The position numbers and the translations under genes were made by a program. This document shows, piece after piece, positions 32,145-41,943 of a stretch of DNA of 64,000 nt; the first letter of the stretch is position 1; each line of letters starts with the position of its first letter. Location of the stretch: NCBI GenBank assembly GCA_003217735.2, contig CP031585.1, forward strand, positions 3,459,501 through 3,523,500, in the 5' to 3' direction. Under the pieces are notes generated by a model. That model searched no databases. It was not told where the DNA came from and saw only the letters and a program-made list of their open reading frames with translations. Source of the stretch: Marinibacterium anthonyi (lineage in GTDB: Bacteria > Pseudomonadota > Alphaproteobacteria > Rhodobacterales > Rhodobacteraceae).

Positions 32145-34270
32145 GACGCCCGCTTCTCTCCCTGATCGCCGCGCTCTGGCTGGCCACGCCCGCCATGGCG
32201 CAGGACGTCCAGACCGACGGACCGGCGATGCTGGTCGCCAACGAGGTCTATGTCACCGCCGACCGCAAGCTGGTGGCCGAAGGCCAGGTCGAGGCCTACC
32301 AGGGCGCCACCCGCCTGACCGCAAGCCGCATCGAATACGACCAGGCCAGCGGCACGCTGACGATCGAAGGCCCGATCCGCATCGAGGACGACCAGGGCGT
32401 CATCATCCTGGCCTCGGCGGCCGAGCTTGACGATCAGCTGAAGGATGGCCTTCTGACCGGCGCCCGGCTGGTGTTCAACGAACAGGTCCAGCTGGCCGCG
32501 ACCCAGATGACCCGCGCGGGCGGGCGCTATACCCAGCTGCTGAAGACGGCGGTGACGTCGTGCAAGGTCTGCGATGACGGCAAGCCGCCGCTGTGGTCGA
32601 TCCGCGCGCGCAAGGTGATTCACGACGAGCAGGAAAAACAGCTGTACTTCGAAGACGCCCAGCTGCGCGTCATGGATGTGCCGATCTTCTACCTGCCGCG
32701 CCTGCGCCTCCCCGATCCCACGCTGAAACGGGCGCGCGGCTTCCTGATCCCGGAAATCCAGACCACCTCGCAGCTGGGCACCGGCATCAAGGTCCCCTAT
32801 TTCGTGCCGATCGGCGACAGCGCCGACGTGACGCTTACACCGTACTGGTCGCCCAACACGCGCACGCTGGACTTCCGCTATCGCCAGGCCTTCTGGAACG
32901 GCAACGTGGAATTCGAAGGCGCCGTGACCCGCGACACCCTGCTGCCGGACGAATGGCGCGGCTACCTGTTCGGCAACGGCAGTTTCGATCTGAAGAACCG
33001 GTTCCGGCTGGATTTCGATGTCTCGATGGCCTCGGACGACGCCTATCTGAAGGAATACGGGATTTCCGACGCCGACCGCCTGCGCCGCGAGATCGAGCTG
33101 AGCCGGTCGGACCGCGACAGTTTCTTCGGCGCCTCGGCGGTGAACTTCACCTCGCTGCGCGACAGCGAGGATGCCGCGCTGCAGCCCACCAGCATGCTTG
33201 ACGTGCGCTACCAGCGCCGCAGCTACCCGTCCTGGCTGGGAGGCGAGCTGCGCACCACCCTGGTCGGCCATTCCCATGCCCGCGAATCCGACGAGGACAT
33301 CATCGGCCGCGACATGACCCGCACCACCGCCGAAATGATGTACCTGCACAGCTACTTCCTGCCGAACGGTCTGCGGACGGATCTGCGGGCGGGGGTGGCC
33401 GGCGACCTGTTCTTCATCCGCCAGGACAGCACCCAGAACGACACCGAGGCGGTGCTGACCCCGCAGACCGCGCTGACGCTGCGCTATCCGATGATCAAGC
33501 AGACCGCCGGCGGGTCGCACCTGCTGGAACCCATCGTCCAGGTCGCCTGGTCGGACGTGACGGGCGATGACGTGCCCAACGACGAAAGCAACCTGGTCGA
33601 ATTCGACGACGGCAACCTGCTGGCCCTGTCGCGGTTTCCCTCCGACGACCAGCGCGAGGACGGGCTGGTCTTTGCCTACGGCCTGAACTGGACCCGCACG
33701 CCGCGCGGCAAGGGCTGGGGCGCGCATGCAAGCTTTGGCCAGATCCTGCGCGACTTCAGCTCTTCGGAATTTTCCAGCTCGTCCGGTCTGTCGGGCAACA
33801 GGTCCGATTTCCTGGTCGCAGGCCAGCTGCTTTACAGCGACGACCTTACGCTGACGGCCCGCAGCCTGTTCGACGACAGCTTCGATTTCACCAAGGCCGA
33901 GGTCATCGGGACATGGGACACCGGGCGCAGCACGCTGCAGGGCAGCTACCTGTGGCTGGTGGCGGACGAAGCCGAGGGCCGCAGCGACGACGCGCACGAG
34001 ATCTTCCTGGATGGCGCCTACGAGATCAACCGGCACTGGACCGCCTCGGCCAACTGGCGTTATGACATCGCCGAAGAAAGCCCGACCCGGGCCGGCGTCG
34101 GCCTGGGCTACATAAACGAATGTGTCGAGCTTGAGCTGACCGTCGATCGCCGGTTCACCTCTTCGACAACGGTTGAGCCTTCCACGATTTTCGGCTTTAC
34201 CATCGCGCTACGCGGGTTCGGAACCGCCGACGGAGCAGAAAGATACACGTCCACATGCCAAAAGTCCTGA
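32141..34270 (+). CDS. lptD: LPS-assembly protein LptD
   Basis: Outer-membrane beta-barrel that inserts LPS into the outer leaflet with LptE. It is 709 aa with a signal peptide ending at AMA-Q (residue 20-21), an OstA/LptA-like N-terminal domain (about 30-140, repeated strands such as LTASRIEYDQASGTLTIEGP), and a barrel of alternating aromatic/hydrophobic strands. Cysteines at TSCKVCDDG near residue 143 and in the last barrel strands (NECVELEL, STCQKS) are candidates for the disulfides that mature LptD in other species. Encoded directly after its inner-membrane partners; the last 16 bp overlap the surA-like gene. Confidence 0.95.
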   Translation: MRRPLLSLIAALWLATPAMAQDVQTDGPAMLVANEVYVTADRKLVAEGQVEAYQGATRLTASRIEYDQASGTLTIEGPIRIEDDQGVIILASAAELDDQLKDGLLTGARLVFNEQVQLAATQMTRAGGRYTQLLKTAVTSCKVCDDGKPPLWSIRARKVIHDEQEKQLYFEDAQLRVMDVPIFYLPRLRLPDPTLKRARGFLIPEIQTTSQLGTGIKVPYFVPIGDSADVTLTPYWSPNTRTLDFRYRQAFWNGNVEFEGAVTRDTLLPDEWRGYLFGNGSFDLKNRFRLDFDVSMASDDAYLKEYGISDADRLRREIELSRSDRDSFFGASAVNFTSLRDSEDAALQPTSMLDVRYQRRSYPSWLGGELRTTLVGHSHARESDEDIIGRDMTRTTAEMMYLHSYFLPNGLRTDLRAGVAGDLFFIRQDSTQNDTEAVLTPQTALTLRYPMIKQTAGGSHLLEPIVQVAWSDVTGDDVPNDESNLVEFDDGNLLALSRFPSDDQREDGLVFAYGLNWTRTPRGKGWGAHASFGQILRDFSSSEFSSSSGLSGNRSDFLVAGQLLYSDDLTLTARSLFDDSFDFTKAEVIGTWDTGRSTLQGSYLWLVADEAEGRSDDAHEIFLDGAYEINRHWTASANWRYDIAEESPTRAGVGLGYINECVELELTVDRRFTSSTTVEPSTIFGFTIALRGFGTADGAERYTSTCQKS

Positions 34271-35484
34271 TCAGAGCGCTGCGCGCGCTGTCCGTCAGCG
34301 CCGGTCTTGCCGCCGCGATCTCGCCCGCGGCCCTGACCGCGCAGAACCTGTTCGCCCCCGCCATCACCGTGAACGGCGACGTGGTCAGCCGGTACGAGCT
34401 GAACCAGCGCGAACAATTCCTGCGCCTTCTCGGCGCGCCGTCGGATCCCGCGAAACTGGCGCAGGATCAGCTGATCGAGGACCGCCTGAAGTTCCGGGCC
34501 GCCAACGAATACGGCGTTACCGTCTCGCCCGAGGACCTCAGGGCCGGGATGGAGGAATTCGCCGGTCGCGCCAATCTCAGCTCGGACGAATTCGTCGGCC
34601 GGCTGTCCGAGGCGGGCGTGTCCGAACAGACCTTCCGCGATTTCGTCCAGGTCGGCGTGCTCTGGCGCGACGTGGTGCGCGGCCGGTTCCTGTCGCAGGC
34701 CCGGCCTTCGGATGCCGAAATCGACCGCGCCATGGGCGCCGGCGGCCGGGGCGGCCTGCGGGTGCTGCTGTCGGAAATCGTGATGCCGCTGACGCCGGAA
34801 AACCAGGACGCCGTGCGCGCAAGGGCCGAGGAAATCGCGCAGATCAAGAGCATCGACGCGTTTTCGGCCCAGGCCCGCGAAGTGTCGGCCACCAACACAC
34901 GTGACCAGGGCGGCCGCATGGACTGGGTGGCGCTGAACGATCTGCCGCCCGCGCTGCGGCCGGCGATCCTGGCGTTGTCGCCGGGCGACGTGACCCCGCC
35001 GCTGCAGCTGCCGAACGCCGTCGCGCTGTTCCAGCTGCGCGACATCGGCGAGATCACCGGCAAGTCGACATCCTATTCCGCCATCGATTACGCGATGTAC
35101 TTCATCCCCGGCGGGCGCACCGCCGAGGCGCTGTCGGCCGGCCAGCAGATCGCCAACAGCGTCGACACCTGCGACGATTTCTACGGCCTCGCCAAGGGCC
35201 AGCCCGCAGGCACGCTGCAACGCCAGTCGCAGGCGCCGGCGCAGATCCCCAGCGACGTTGCCGTGGAACTGGCCAAGCTCGACCCGGGCGAAACATCTCT
35301 GGCGCTGACCCGCAACAACGGCCAGTCGCTGATGCTGCTGATGCTTTGCGGCCGCACCGCCACCGCCAACGAAGACGCCTCGCGCGAACAGGTGGCCAAT
35401 GCCCTGACCGCACAGCGGCTCGAAGCCTATGCCAGCAGCTATCTCGACCAGCTCAAGGCCAACGCCATGATCAAGGTCGAATGA
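34255..35484 (+). CDS. surA: SurA-like periplasmic chaperone/peptidyl-prolyl isomerase
   Basis: Protein of 409 aa with a signal peptide ending near ALTA-Q, a SurA_N helical domain (ITVNGDVVSRYELNQREQFLRLLG) and one parvulin-type domain (about 165-265, seen as VLLSEIVMPLTPEN ... GGRMDWVALNDLPPALRPAIL). It would escort barrel proteins including LptD. The C-terminal third contains a Cys pair (TCDDFYG, MLCGRT). The start overlaps lptD by 16 bp, and its stop overlaps pdxA as ATGA. surA-pdxA-rsmA order is conserved widely in proteobacteria. Confidence 0.92.
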   Translation: MPKVLIRALRALSVSAGLAAAISPAALTAQNLFAPAITVNGDVVSRYELNQREQFLRLLGAPSDPAKLAQDQLIEDRLKFRAANEYGVTVSPEDLRAGMEEFAGRANLSSDEFVGRLSEAGVSEQTFRDFVQVGVLWRDVVRGRFLSQARPSDAEIDRAMGAGGRGGLRVLLSEIVMPLTPENQDAVRARAEEIAQIKSIDAFSAQAREVSATNTRDQGGRMDWVALNDLPPALRPAILALSPGDVTPPLQLPNAVALFQLRDIGEITGKSTSYSAIDYAMYFIPGGRTAEALSAGQQIANSVDTCDDFYGLAKGQPAGTLQRQSQAPAQIPSDVAVELAKLDPGETSLALTRNNGQSLMLLMLCGRTATANEDASREQVANALTAQRLEAYASSYLDQLKANAMIKVE

Positions 35485-36443
35485 CCCGGGCCCTGGTCCT
35501 CTCCTGCGGCGACCCGGCCGGGATCGGACCGGAACTTGCGGCAAAGGCCTGGGACCAGCTGCGCGCCGAAGTGCCCTTTGCCTGGATCGGCGATCCGGCG
35601 CATCTGCCGACCGGCGCCGCCTGGACCGAAATCCGGACCCCGGCCGAGGCACTGTCGGTCAGCGCCAATGCGCTTCCGGTCCTGGCGCATCCCTTCCCCG
35701 CCCCGGCACGTCCGGGTCAGCCCGATCCGGCCAACGCCGCCTCGGTCGTGGCGGTGCTGGACCGCGCGGTCGACCTGGTGATGTCGGGGGCGGCCTCGGG
35801 CCTGTGCACCGCGCCGATCAACAAGAAGGTGCTGATCGACGGCGCCGATTTCGCCCATCCCGGCCACACCGAATACCTGGCCGCCCGCGCCGGCGTCGAC
35901 CGCGTCGTCATGATGCTGGCCGGCCCCGACCTGCGCGTCGTGCCGACCACCATCCACATCGCCCTGTCGGACGTGCCGACGGCCCTCACGCCCGCGCTCC
36001 TGCGCGAGACGATAGAAATAACCGCCCGCGACTTGCGCGACCGCTTCGGCCTTGTGGCCCCCCGCATCGCGGTGGCGGGCCTGAACCCCCATGCCGGCGA
36101 AGGCGGCGCCATGGGCCACGAGGAACTGGCCTGGATCGCCCCCCTCGTCGAGACGATGAAGGCCGAGGGCCACGCGATCACCGGTCCACACCCCGCCGAC
36201 ACGCTGTTCCACGCCGCCGCGCGCGCCCGCTACGACGTGGCGATCTGCATGTACCACGACCAGGCGCTGATCCCAATCAAGACGCTGGATTTCGACCGCG
36301 GCGTGAACGTCACCCTGGGCCTGCCCTTCATCCGCACCTCGCCCGACCACGGCACCGCCTACGACATTGCCGGCAAGGGCATCGCCACCCCGACCAGCCT
36401 GATCGAAGCGCTCAAGCTCGCCCAACGCCTGGCCAACGCATGA
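35481..36443 (+). CDS. pdxA: 4-hydroxythreonine-4-phosphate dehydrogenase
   Basis: Vitamin B6 biosynthesis enzyme oxidising 4-phosphohydroxy-threonine with NAD. It is 320 aa, the usual length. Seen: [13 protein letters not shown] at the N-terminus, APINKKVL and the metal-binding HPGHTEYLA near residue 132, [11 protein letters not shown] near 200, [11 protein letters not shown] near 255, and [14 protein letters not shown] near the C-terminus. The metal-ligand histidines are all present. Start codon overlaps the surA stop. Confidence 0.96.
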   Translation: MTRALVLSCGDPAGIGPELAAKAWDQLRAEVPFAWIGDPAHLPTGAAWTEIRTPAEALSVSANALPVLAHPFPAPARPGQPDPANAASVVAVLDRAVDLVMSGAASGLCTAPINKKVLIDGADFAHPGHTEYLAARAGVDRVVMMLAGPDLRVVPTTIHIALSDVPTALTPALLRETIEITARDLRDRFGLVAPRIAVAGLNPHAGEGGAMGHEELAWIAPLVETMKAEGHAITGPHPADTLFHAAARARYDVAICMYHDQALIPIKTLDFDRGVNVTLGLPFIRTSPDHGTAYDIAGKGIATPTSLIEALKLAQRLANA

Positions 36444-36510
36444 GCTGCTGTTTCTTTCTCTTTACAAATACCCCGGCGCGCCCCCTGCCGCCCGCACCAA
36501 GGCTTCGGAC

Positions 36511-37353
36511 ATGAGCGCGATCGACACCCTGCCCCCCCTGCGCGAGGTCATCGCCAGCCACGGCCTTTCGGCGCGCAAATCGCTGGGCCAGAACTTTCTT
36601 CTGGATCTGAACCTGACCGCCAAGATCGCCCGTCAGGCCGGTGACCTGTCCGCCTGCGACGTGCTGGAAATCGGCCCCGGTCCCGGCGGCCTGACCCGGG
36701 GCCTGCTGGCCGAAGGCGCGCGCCGCGTGGTCGCCGTGGAAAAGGACAGCCGCTGCCTGCCCGCCCTGCACGAGATCGCCGCCGCCTATCCCGGCCGGCT
36801 GGAGATCCTGGAAGGCGACGCGCTGCAGATCGATCCCATGGCGCATCTGACGCCGCCGATCCGCATCGCCGCCAACCTGCCCTACAACGTGGGCACGGAA
36901 CTGCTGGTGCGCTGGCTGACGCCCGCGCAATGGCCGCCGTTCTGGCAAAGCCTGACGCTGATGTTTCAAAGGGAAGTGGCCGACCGCATCGTGGCGCAGC
37001 CCGGGTCAAAGGCCTATGGGCGCCTGGCGATCCTGGCCCAGTGGCGGGCCGAGGCGCGGATCGTGCTGTCGCTGCCGCCCGAAGCGTTCACCCCGCCGCC
37101 GAAGATTTCCAGCGCCGTGGTGCATCTGACCGCCCTGCCCGAACCGCGCTATCCGGCCGATCCGGCCGTTCTGTCGCGCGTGGTGGCGGCCGCCTTCAAC
37201 CAGCGGCGCAAGATGCTGCGCGCGGCGCTCAAGGGCGTCGCCCCGGATATCGAGGACCGGCTGGTCGCCGCCGGCCTGAAGCCGACGGACCGTGCCGAAA
37301 CGGTGCCTCTGGAAGGGTTCTGCGCGCTTGCCCGGGAAGTGGCCGGCACCTAG
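36511..37353 (+). CDS. rsmA: 16S rRNA dimethyladenosine transferase
   Basis: Dimethylates two adjacent adenines near the 3' end of 16S rRNA during ribosome assembly. It is 280 aa. Seen: SLGQNFLLD near residue 24, the SAM-binding [13 protein letters not shown] near 51, catalytic motif [11 protein letters not shown] near 123, and the C-terminal helical domain with [14 protein letters not shown]. It lies 67 bp after pdxA on the same strand and is the last gene of the lpt-surA-pdxA-rsmA run. Confidence 0.96.
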   Translation: MSAIDTLPPLREVIASHGLSARKSLGQNFLLDLNLTAKIARQAGDLSACDVLEIGPGPGGLTRGLLAEGARRVVAVEKDSRCLPALHEIAAAYPGRLEILEGDALQIDPMAHLTPPIRIAANLPYNVGTELLVRWLTPAQWPPFWQSLTLMFQREVADRIVAQPGSKAYGRLAILAQWRAEARIVLSLPPEAFTPPPKISSAVVHLTALPEPRYPADPAVLSRVVAAAFNQRRKMLRAALKGVAPDIEDRLVAAGLKPTDRAETVPLEGFCALAREVAGT

Positions 37354-37372
37354 AAGGGCCGGGCCACTCGGG

Positions 37373-38053
37373 TCAGCTTGCGGCGGCCTGGCTCGAAGAG
37401 CTCTCGGGCGCGTCGTCCGACCCCTTGGCCGATTTCGCCTCGGACGTCTTGTCAGCCGGCGCATCCGCGGCGGCCGCGTCATCCGCAGGCTTGTCCTTCT
37501 TCGCCGTCGACCGCTTGCGCGGCGTGGTGCTGCGCGGCGTGCCCGACTTGGTGGACGACTTTGAGCTGCTCGACCGGCCCGAGGTTTTCTTCGGCGCGCT
37601 TTCCGGCGTTTCCACCAGGCCGCTGTCGCCTTCCGACGCCTCGTCCGAAGACGAGATGACCTCGATCACGTCAGGCTGCGGCGCTTCGGCGGGATCCGCG
37701 GACCGGCCGTTGGAGTCGCGTTCCTGGCGATCGGCCCGCTCGCGGTCGCGTTCGGCCTGGCGTTCGCGGTTCTGCCGCTCCTGCTCCTCCCGACGCTGAT
37801 CCTGCTCGCGCTGCGCTTCGCTCAGCATGCGCAGATAGTGTTCCGCATGCTGCTGGAAATTTTCGGCCGCCACGCGGTCATTGCCCAGCTGGGCATCGCG
37901 AGCAAGCTGGTTGTACTTGTCGATAATCTGCTGCGGCGTTCCCCGCACCTTGCCTTCGGGACCCGAGCTGTCGAACACGCGGTTGACAACGTTACCTCCA
38001 GAAGGACGGCTGCGGTTGGACTTAGACCGCGAACGTGATTTGGACGATCTCAT
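37373..38053 (-). CDS. DUF4167 domain-containing protein
   Basis: Protein of 226 aa. The conserved part is at the N-terminus: a Ser/Arg/Lys-rich leader (MRSSKSRSRSKSNR), then GPEGKVRGTPQQIIDKYNQL and AENFQQHAEHYLRMLSEA, the DUF4167 core found in alphaproteobacteria. A highly charged Glu/Arg/Gln helix follows (about 82-115), then a low-complexity tail rich in Ser, Ala, Asp and Lys. RNA- or nucleoid-associated function has been supposed from such composition, but none is established. Downstream of prmC on the same strand with a terminator between, so it has its own promoter. Convergent with rsmA. Confidence 0.88.
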   Translation of the reverse strand: MRSSKSRSRSKSNRSRPSGGNVVNRVFDSSGPEGKVRGTPQQIIDKYNQLARDAQLGNDRVAAENFQQHAEHYLRMLSEAQREQDQRREEQERQNRERQAERDRERADRQERDSNGRSADPAEAPQPDVIEVISSSDEASEGDSGLVETPESAPKKTSGRSSSSKSSTKSGTPRSTTPRKRSTAKKDKPADDAAAADAPADKTSEAKSAKGSDDAPESSSSQAAAS

Positions 38054-38251
38054 CTATTTGCTGTCAGCTTTTTTCTACCGTGTGTCGACCCGCTTCACGC
38101 CTCACGCGCTCTTATCGTTTCCAGGTCGACGACTTGTTGGCTTAACGTTGCGCGGGAGCGTAAACAGCGTCCAGCGCAGCAACATGTACGACTAAGCATG
38201 TCCGGCCCTTCGAAACAAGACCTTCCGGGCCGGAAAGTCGGATTTTACCAT

Positions 38252-38296
38252 CAAAAACCCTCAATTTCCGGTTCACTCCGGAAGTCGTCTCGAGGG
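38252..38296 (-). terminator. Probable Rho-independent terminator of prfA-prmC
   Basis: Read on the minus strand, CCCTC and GAGGG enclose an inner perfect stem TTCCGG/CCGGAA, and the structure ends in GTTTTTGA. It begins 11 bp after the prmC stop. Confidence 0.65.
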
Positions 38297-38307
38297 ATTT
38301 GCAGTGT

Positions 38308-39144
38308 TTATTCCGGCCGTCGGGCCAGCACGACGCGGTCCCTGCCGTCCAGATCCGGCAGGATGTCGACATCGGCAAAACCGGCGTCGCGGCAGATCTG
38401 CACCACGGCTTCGCCCTGGGTCGGCCCGATCTCAAGAACCAGCCGTCCATCCACCGCCAGGAAGCGCCGCACGCCCGCACAGATCTTGCGATAGGCGCTC
38501 AGCCCGTCGGCGCCGTCGGTCAGCGCCATGTCGGGCTCGTGCTCGCGCACTTCCGGGGCCAGGCCCGGCATCTCTGCGCGCGAGATGTAGGGCGGATTTG
38601 ATACAATGAGATCAAAGACATCGTCGACATGCGAGAACCAGTTCGACACCACGATCCGCGACCGGTTGTGAACCTCGTGCAGGATCGCGTTGGCACTGGC
38701 CTGCAGGCAGGCCGCCTCGCTCAGATCGACGCCCATGCCCAGCGACCGCGGCATCTCGGCCAGCAGCGTCACCAGGATGCAGCCCGACCCGGTGCCAAGG
38801 TCCAGGACGCGGTCGAACGGCTCGGCCAGGGCGACCTCGATCAGGGCCTCGGTTTCGGGGCGCGGATCCAGCACATCGCGGCTTACCTTGAACTTGCGTC
38901 CGTAAAAGGCGCGCTCTCCGACAAGGTGCGACACCGGGACGCGGACCGATCTGAGCGCGATCAGACGGTCGTAGCGTTCGGCGATATCCGGTTCCAGGTC
39001 CTCGGGCGCGATCAGGGTCACCCGCGCCGCTTCGATCCGGGCCGCGTGGGCCAGCAGGACGCGTGCGTCGCGCGCCGGGTCCGATACCCCCGCCGCCCTC
39101 AGCCGCGCCGTTGCCGCCGCCATTGCCTCTGCCGCTGTGGTCAT
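38308..39144 (-). CDS. prmC: Release-factor glutamine methyltransferase
   Basis: Methylates the glutamine of the GGQ motif in peptide release factors, using SAM. It is 278 aa with an N-terminal helical domain, [16 protein letters not shown] (SAM site) near residue 115, and catalytic NPPY near 185. It follows prfA with an ATGA overlap, so the enzyme and its substrate are co-translated, as in many bacteria. Confidence 0.96.
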   Translation of the reverse strand: MTTAAEAMAAATARLRAAGVSDPARDARVLLAHAARIEAARVTLIAPEDLEPDIAERYDRLIALRSVRVPVSHLVGERAFYGRKFKVSRDVLDPRPETEALIEVALAEPFDRVLDLGTGSGCILVTLLAEMPRSLGMGVDLSEAACLQASANAILHEVHNRSRIVVSNWFSHVDDVFDLIVSNPPYISRAEMPGLAPEVREHEPDMALTDGADGLSAYRKICAGVRRFLAVDGRLVLEIGPTQGEAVVQICRDAGFADVDILPDLDGRDRVVLARRPE

Positions 39145-40190
39145 CCGCCCATCTCCGCCATTCGCCGCGCCTGGTCGTCCGAGATCAGCGCATCGATCAC
39201 CTCGTCCAGGTCGCCGCCCAGGATCTGGTCCAGCTTGTAGAGCGTCAGGTTGATCCGGTGATCCGTCATTCTGCCTTGCGGGAAATTGTAGGTCCGGATC
39301 CGTTCCGACCGGTCGCCCGAGCCCACCTGCGCCGCCCGGCTGGCGGACCGTTCGCTGGCCAGCCGCTGCCGTTCGCGATCGAACAGCCGCGCGCGCAGCA
39401 CCTGCATCGCCAGCTCGCGGTTGCGGTGCTGCGATTTCTCGGAACTGGTGACGACGATGCCGGACGGGATATGGGTGATGCGCACCGCGGAATCGGTGGT
39501 GTTCACATGCTGCCCGCCGGCCCCCGACGACCGCATGGTGTCGATGCGGATGTCGCCCGGAGCAATCGCGATATCGACGTCCTGCGCCTCGGGCAGCACC
39601 GCCACCGTCGCGGCCGAGGTATGGATCCGCCCGCCGCTTTCCGTCGCGGGCACCCGCTGCACCCGGTGCACGCCGCTTTCGAATTTCAACCGGGCGAAGA
39701 CGCCCTCGCCCTGCACATGGGCGGTGACTTCCTTGATCCCGCCCAGTTCGGTCGCCTGTTCGTCGATCACCTCGAACCGCCAGCCATGGGCGTCGGCATA
39801 GCGCTGGTACATGCGCAGCAGGTCGGCGGCGAACAGCGCCGCCTCGTCCCCGCCGGTGCCGGGGCGGATTTCCAGCATGGCGGGCCGCGCGTCGGCGGAA
39901 TCCTTCGGCAACAGCGCGATCTGCAGGGCCTTTTCGACCTGCGGCAGCCGCGCGCGCAGCACCGGCAGCTCTTCCTCGGCCAGCGGCTTCATGTCGGGAT
40001 CCGACAGCAGCGCCTCGGCCTCCTCCAGATCCGCGCGCACGCCGCGCCAGACGGTGATCTGTTCGACCACCGGCCTCAGCTCGGAATATTCGCGGGCCAG
40101 TTCCGCAATGTCGCCGGACCCGTCGGCCATGGCAGCCTCGAGATAGTGAAAGCGTTGCGATATCTGGTTCAGGCGGTCTTCGGGGATCAT
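39141..40190 (-). CDS. prfA: Peptide chain release factor 1
   Basis: Recognises UAG and UAA stop codons. It is 349 aa from the ATG at 40190 (MIPEDRL), which fits the family start; an ATG at 40208 would add six residues and cannot be excluded. Seen: domain 2 with [11 protein letters not shown] containing the PAT anticodon-like tripeptide near residue 176, GGQ in [14 protein letters not shown] near 222, and the C-terminal [15 protein letters not shown]. Overlaps prmC by 4 bp. Confidence 0.97.
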   Translation of the reverse strand: MIPEDRLNQISQRFHYLEAAMADGSGDIAELAREYSELRPVVEQITVWRGVRADLEEAEALLSDPDMKPLAEEELPVLRARLPQVEKALQIALLPKDSADARPAMLEIRPGTGGDEAALFAADLLRMYQRYADAHGWRFEVIDEQATELGGIKEVTAHVQGEGVFARLKFESGVHRVQRVPATESGGRIHTSAATVAVLPEAQDVDIAIAPGDIRIDTMRSSGAGGQHVNTTDSAVRITHIPSGIVVTSSEKSQHRNRELAMQVLRARLFDRERQRLASERSASRAAQVGSGDRSERIRTYNFPQGRMTDHRINLTLYKLDQILGGDLDEVIDALISDDQARRMAEMGG

Positions 40191-40251
40191 TGATGTTCTC
40201 TGTGCCATCGCCACGCTTTGGTCAAGAGCCGGCCCATGGTAGCCTTTCCAT

Positions 40252-40644
40252 ATGAAGAACGCCCTTGCGATCCTGCTGTGCGCGTTGCCCGCCCTGGGCC
40301 TGGCCGACGTGGCCGGTCCGGGCGGCAAGGTGATCGATTGCTATTGCACCGATCGCAGCGGCGGGCGCATCGAACTGGGCGAGATGATCTGCCTGCGGGT
40401 CGACGGCAAGGCGTTCATGGCCCAGTGCCAGATGTCGCTGAACGTGCCGATGTGGCGCAAGATCCAGGACGGGTGCCTGACGGCGCGCCTGTCCCCGTTC
40501 GGTTCACAACCCGGCGATCCAGCCGTCGACCCGGGCCCGGTTCACGCCCAGGTCCGACCGGCCAAAGCGCAGACGCCCATATATCTTCAGCAGGTCACCG
40601 TCCTGGCGCGCCGTGGTGTAATCGGGAAATCCCCAGAGCTTTGA
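40252..40644 (+). CDS. Small exported Cys-rich protein of unknown function
   Basis: Protein of 130 aa with a Sec signal peptide ([18 protein letters not shown]). The mature N-terminal part has the pattern [13 protein letters not shown] ... [35 protein letters not shown], giving five cysteines likely to form periplasmic disulfides. I believe this is a conserved Rhodobacterales family without assigned function. The last ~30 residues are compositionally different and overlap the convergent DUF1499 gene by 141 bp, so the natural C-terminus may be shorter than this stop implies, or one of the two reading frames is shifted. Confidence 0.7.
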   Translation: MKNALAILLCALPALGLADVAGPGGKVIDCYCTDRSGGRIELGEMICLRVDGKAFMAQCQMSLNVPMWRKIQDGCLTARLSPFGSQPGDPAVDPGPVHAQVRPAKAQTPIYLQQVTVLARRGVIGKSPEL

Positions 40645-40911
40645 GCGGGTGACGAAGGTCATCATCCCCTCTTCGACCGATCCGGCCAGACGCGTGGTCC
40701 GCGGCGTGGCCAGCGCGACATTCGCCAGCCGCCCAAGCCCGTCCGGCCCGGTGTCGACAACCCGCATGACCCCGCCGGACAGATCGGCATCGGCCGAGAA
40801 ATCGGGCATTTCATGCCAGTCGGCCGGGTCGCTGGGCGCCAGCCTGATGTAGCCCACCACGATGGCGAGCAAAGCGATGATGGTAACAAGAACCACGATG
40901 TAGCGTCCCAT
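40504..40911 (-). CDS. DUF1499 domain-containing membrane-anchored protein
   Basis: Protein of 135 aa from the ATG at 40911 (MGRYIVVLVT). One N-terminal membrane helix (about 4-21), then a DUF1499-like domain exposed outside: mid-protein [34 protein letters not shown], followed by [27 protein letters not shown]1499 proteins are small envelope proteins of unknown function. The 3' third overlaps the oppositely oriented small exported-protein gene. Confidence 0.8.
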   Translation of the reverse strand: MGRYIVVLVTIIALLAIVVGYIRLAPSDPADWHEMPDFSADADLSGGVMRVVDTGPDGLGRLANVALATPRTTRLAGSVEEGMMTFVTRSKLWGFPDYTTARQDGDLLKIYGRLRFGRSDLGVNRARVDGWIAGL

Positions 40912-40995
40912 GGCGGTCCCACTGGCTTCTCTTGTTGCGGGCCGGGTTGCGGCCTTTTTCAAAGGCCGCCCGACGCAGGACCTGCCGCCGGCCTC

Positions 40996-41943
40996 TTATC
41001 TGTATGTCACGCCCGGCAGAACGCAGAGCAGTTCGAACAGCAGATTGGCCGCCGTCAGCGCGGTATTGCCTGACGGATCATAGGGCGGCGACACTTCGAC
41101 CATGTCGCACCCCACGATGTTCAAACCTCTCAGCGCGCGGATCAGTTCCATCGCCTGCGCCGTCGTCAGCCCCCCGATCTCGGGCGTGCCGGTCCCCGGC
41201 GCGAAAGCCGGGTCCAGGCTGTCGATATCATAGGAGACGTAAACGGGACCCTCCCCGATATCGCGACGAATTTCCGCACCCAGCGGCGCCAGCGACCGGT
41301 GCCACAGTTCGGGCGCCAGGAACTGCTGGAATCCCCAGCCCTGCGCCTCGGTGAAATCGGTGGCCGCATAGCCGGTGCCCCGCAGCCCGATCTGATAGGT
41401 TTTCTGGGGGTTTAGAAGGCCTTCTTCATAGGCGCGCCGGAACACCGTGCCGTGGGTTTCGCGTTCGCCGAACATCTCGTCGTTGACGTCGGCATGGGCG
41501 TCCACATGCACCAGCGCGACCGGCCCGTGACGTTCTGCCACGGCCCGCAGAATGGGCAGCGTCAGGGAATGATCCCCGCCGATCGCCACCGGGATCGCAC
41601 CGCTGCCCAGGATCGTCGTGTAGCTCTCGCGGATGATTCGCAGGCTGTCGGACAACGAGAACGTGTTGATCGCCAGGTCGCCCACATCGGCCATGTTCAG
41701 GCTGTCGAAGGGCGCCGCCCCGGTCTGGAGGTTGTAGGGCCGGATCATTGCGCTTTCGGCGCGCACCTGTTTCGGACCGAACCGCGTGCCCGACCGCCAG
41801 GATGTGCCGATATCCATCGGAATGCCAAGGATGGCCACGTCCAGCCCGTCCAGCACGCCGGCCTGCGGCAGCCGCATGAAGGTGTTCGGCCCGGAAAACC
41901 GCGCCAGGTCATTGCCGGAAATCGGCTGGTTCGGTGTCGTCAT
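40996..41943 (-). CDS. Guanidinobutyrase/guanidinopropionase-like ureohydrolase
   Basis: Binuclear-manganese ureohydrolase of 315 aa. Metal-binding motifs GGDHSLTLP near residue 126, HVDAHADVNDEM near 149, and SYDIDSLDPAFAPGTGTPEIGGL near 230 are complete. The neighbourhood of the second motif (DVNDEMFGERETHGTVFRRA) and the ends ELWHRSL and GCDMVEVSPPYD resemble Pseudomonas GbuA/GpuA, which release urea from 4-guanidinobutyrate or 3-guanidinopropionate, more than arginase. Start ATG overlaps the preceding agmatinase stop as ATGA. Exact substrate is inferred. Confidence 0.85.
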   Translation of the reverse strand: MTTPNQPISGNDLARFSGPNTFMRLPQAGVLDGLDVAILGIPMDIGTSWRSGTRFGPKQVRAESAMIRPYNLQTGAAPFDSLNMADVGDLAINTFSLSDSLRIIRESYTTILGSGAIPVAIGGDHSLTLPILRAVAERHGPVALVHVDAHADVNDEMFGERETHGTVFRRAYEEGLLNPQKTYQIGLRGTGYAATDFTEAQGWGFQQFLAPELWHRSLAPLGAEIRRDIGEGPVYVSYDIDSLDPAFAPGTGTPEIGGLTTAQAMELIRALRGLNIVGCDMVEVSPPYDPSGNTALTAANLLFELLCVLPGVTYR

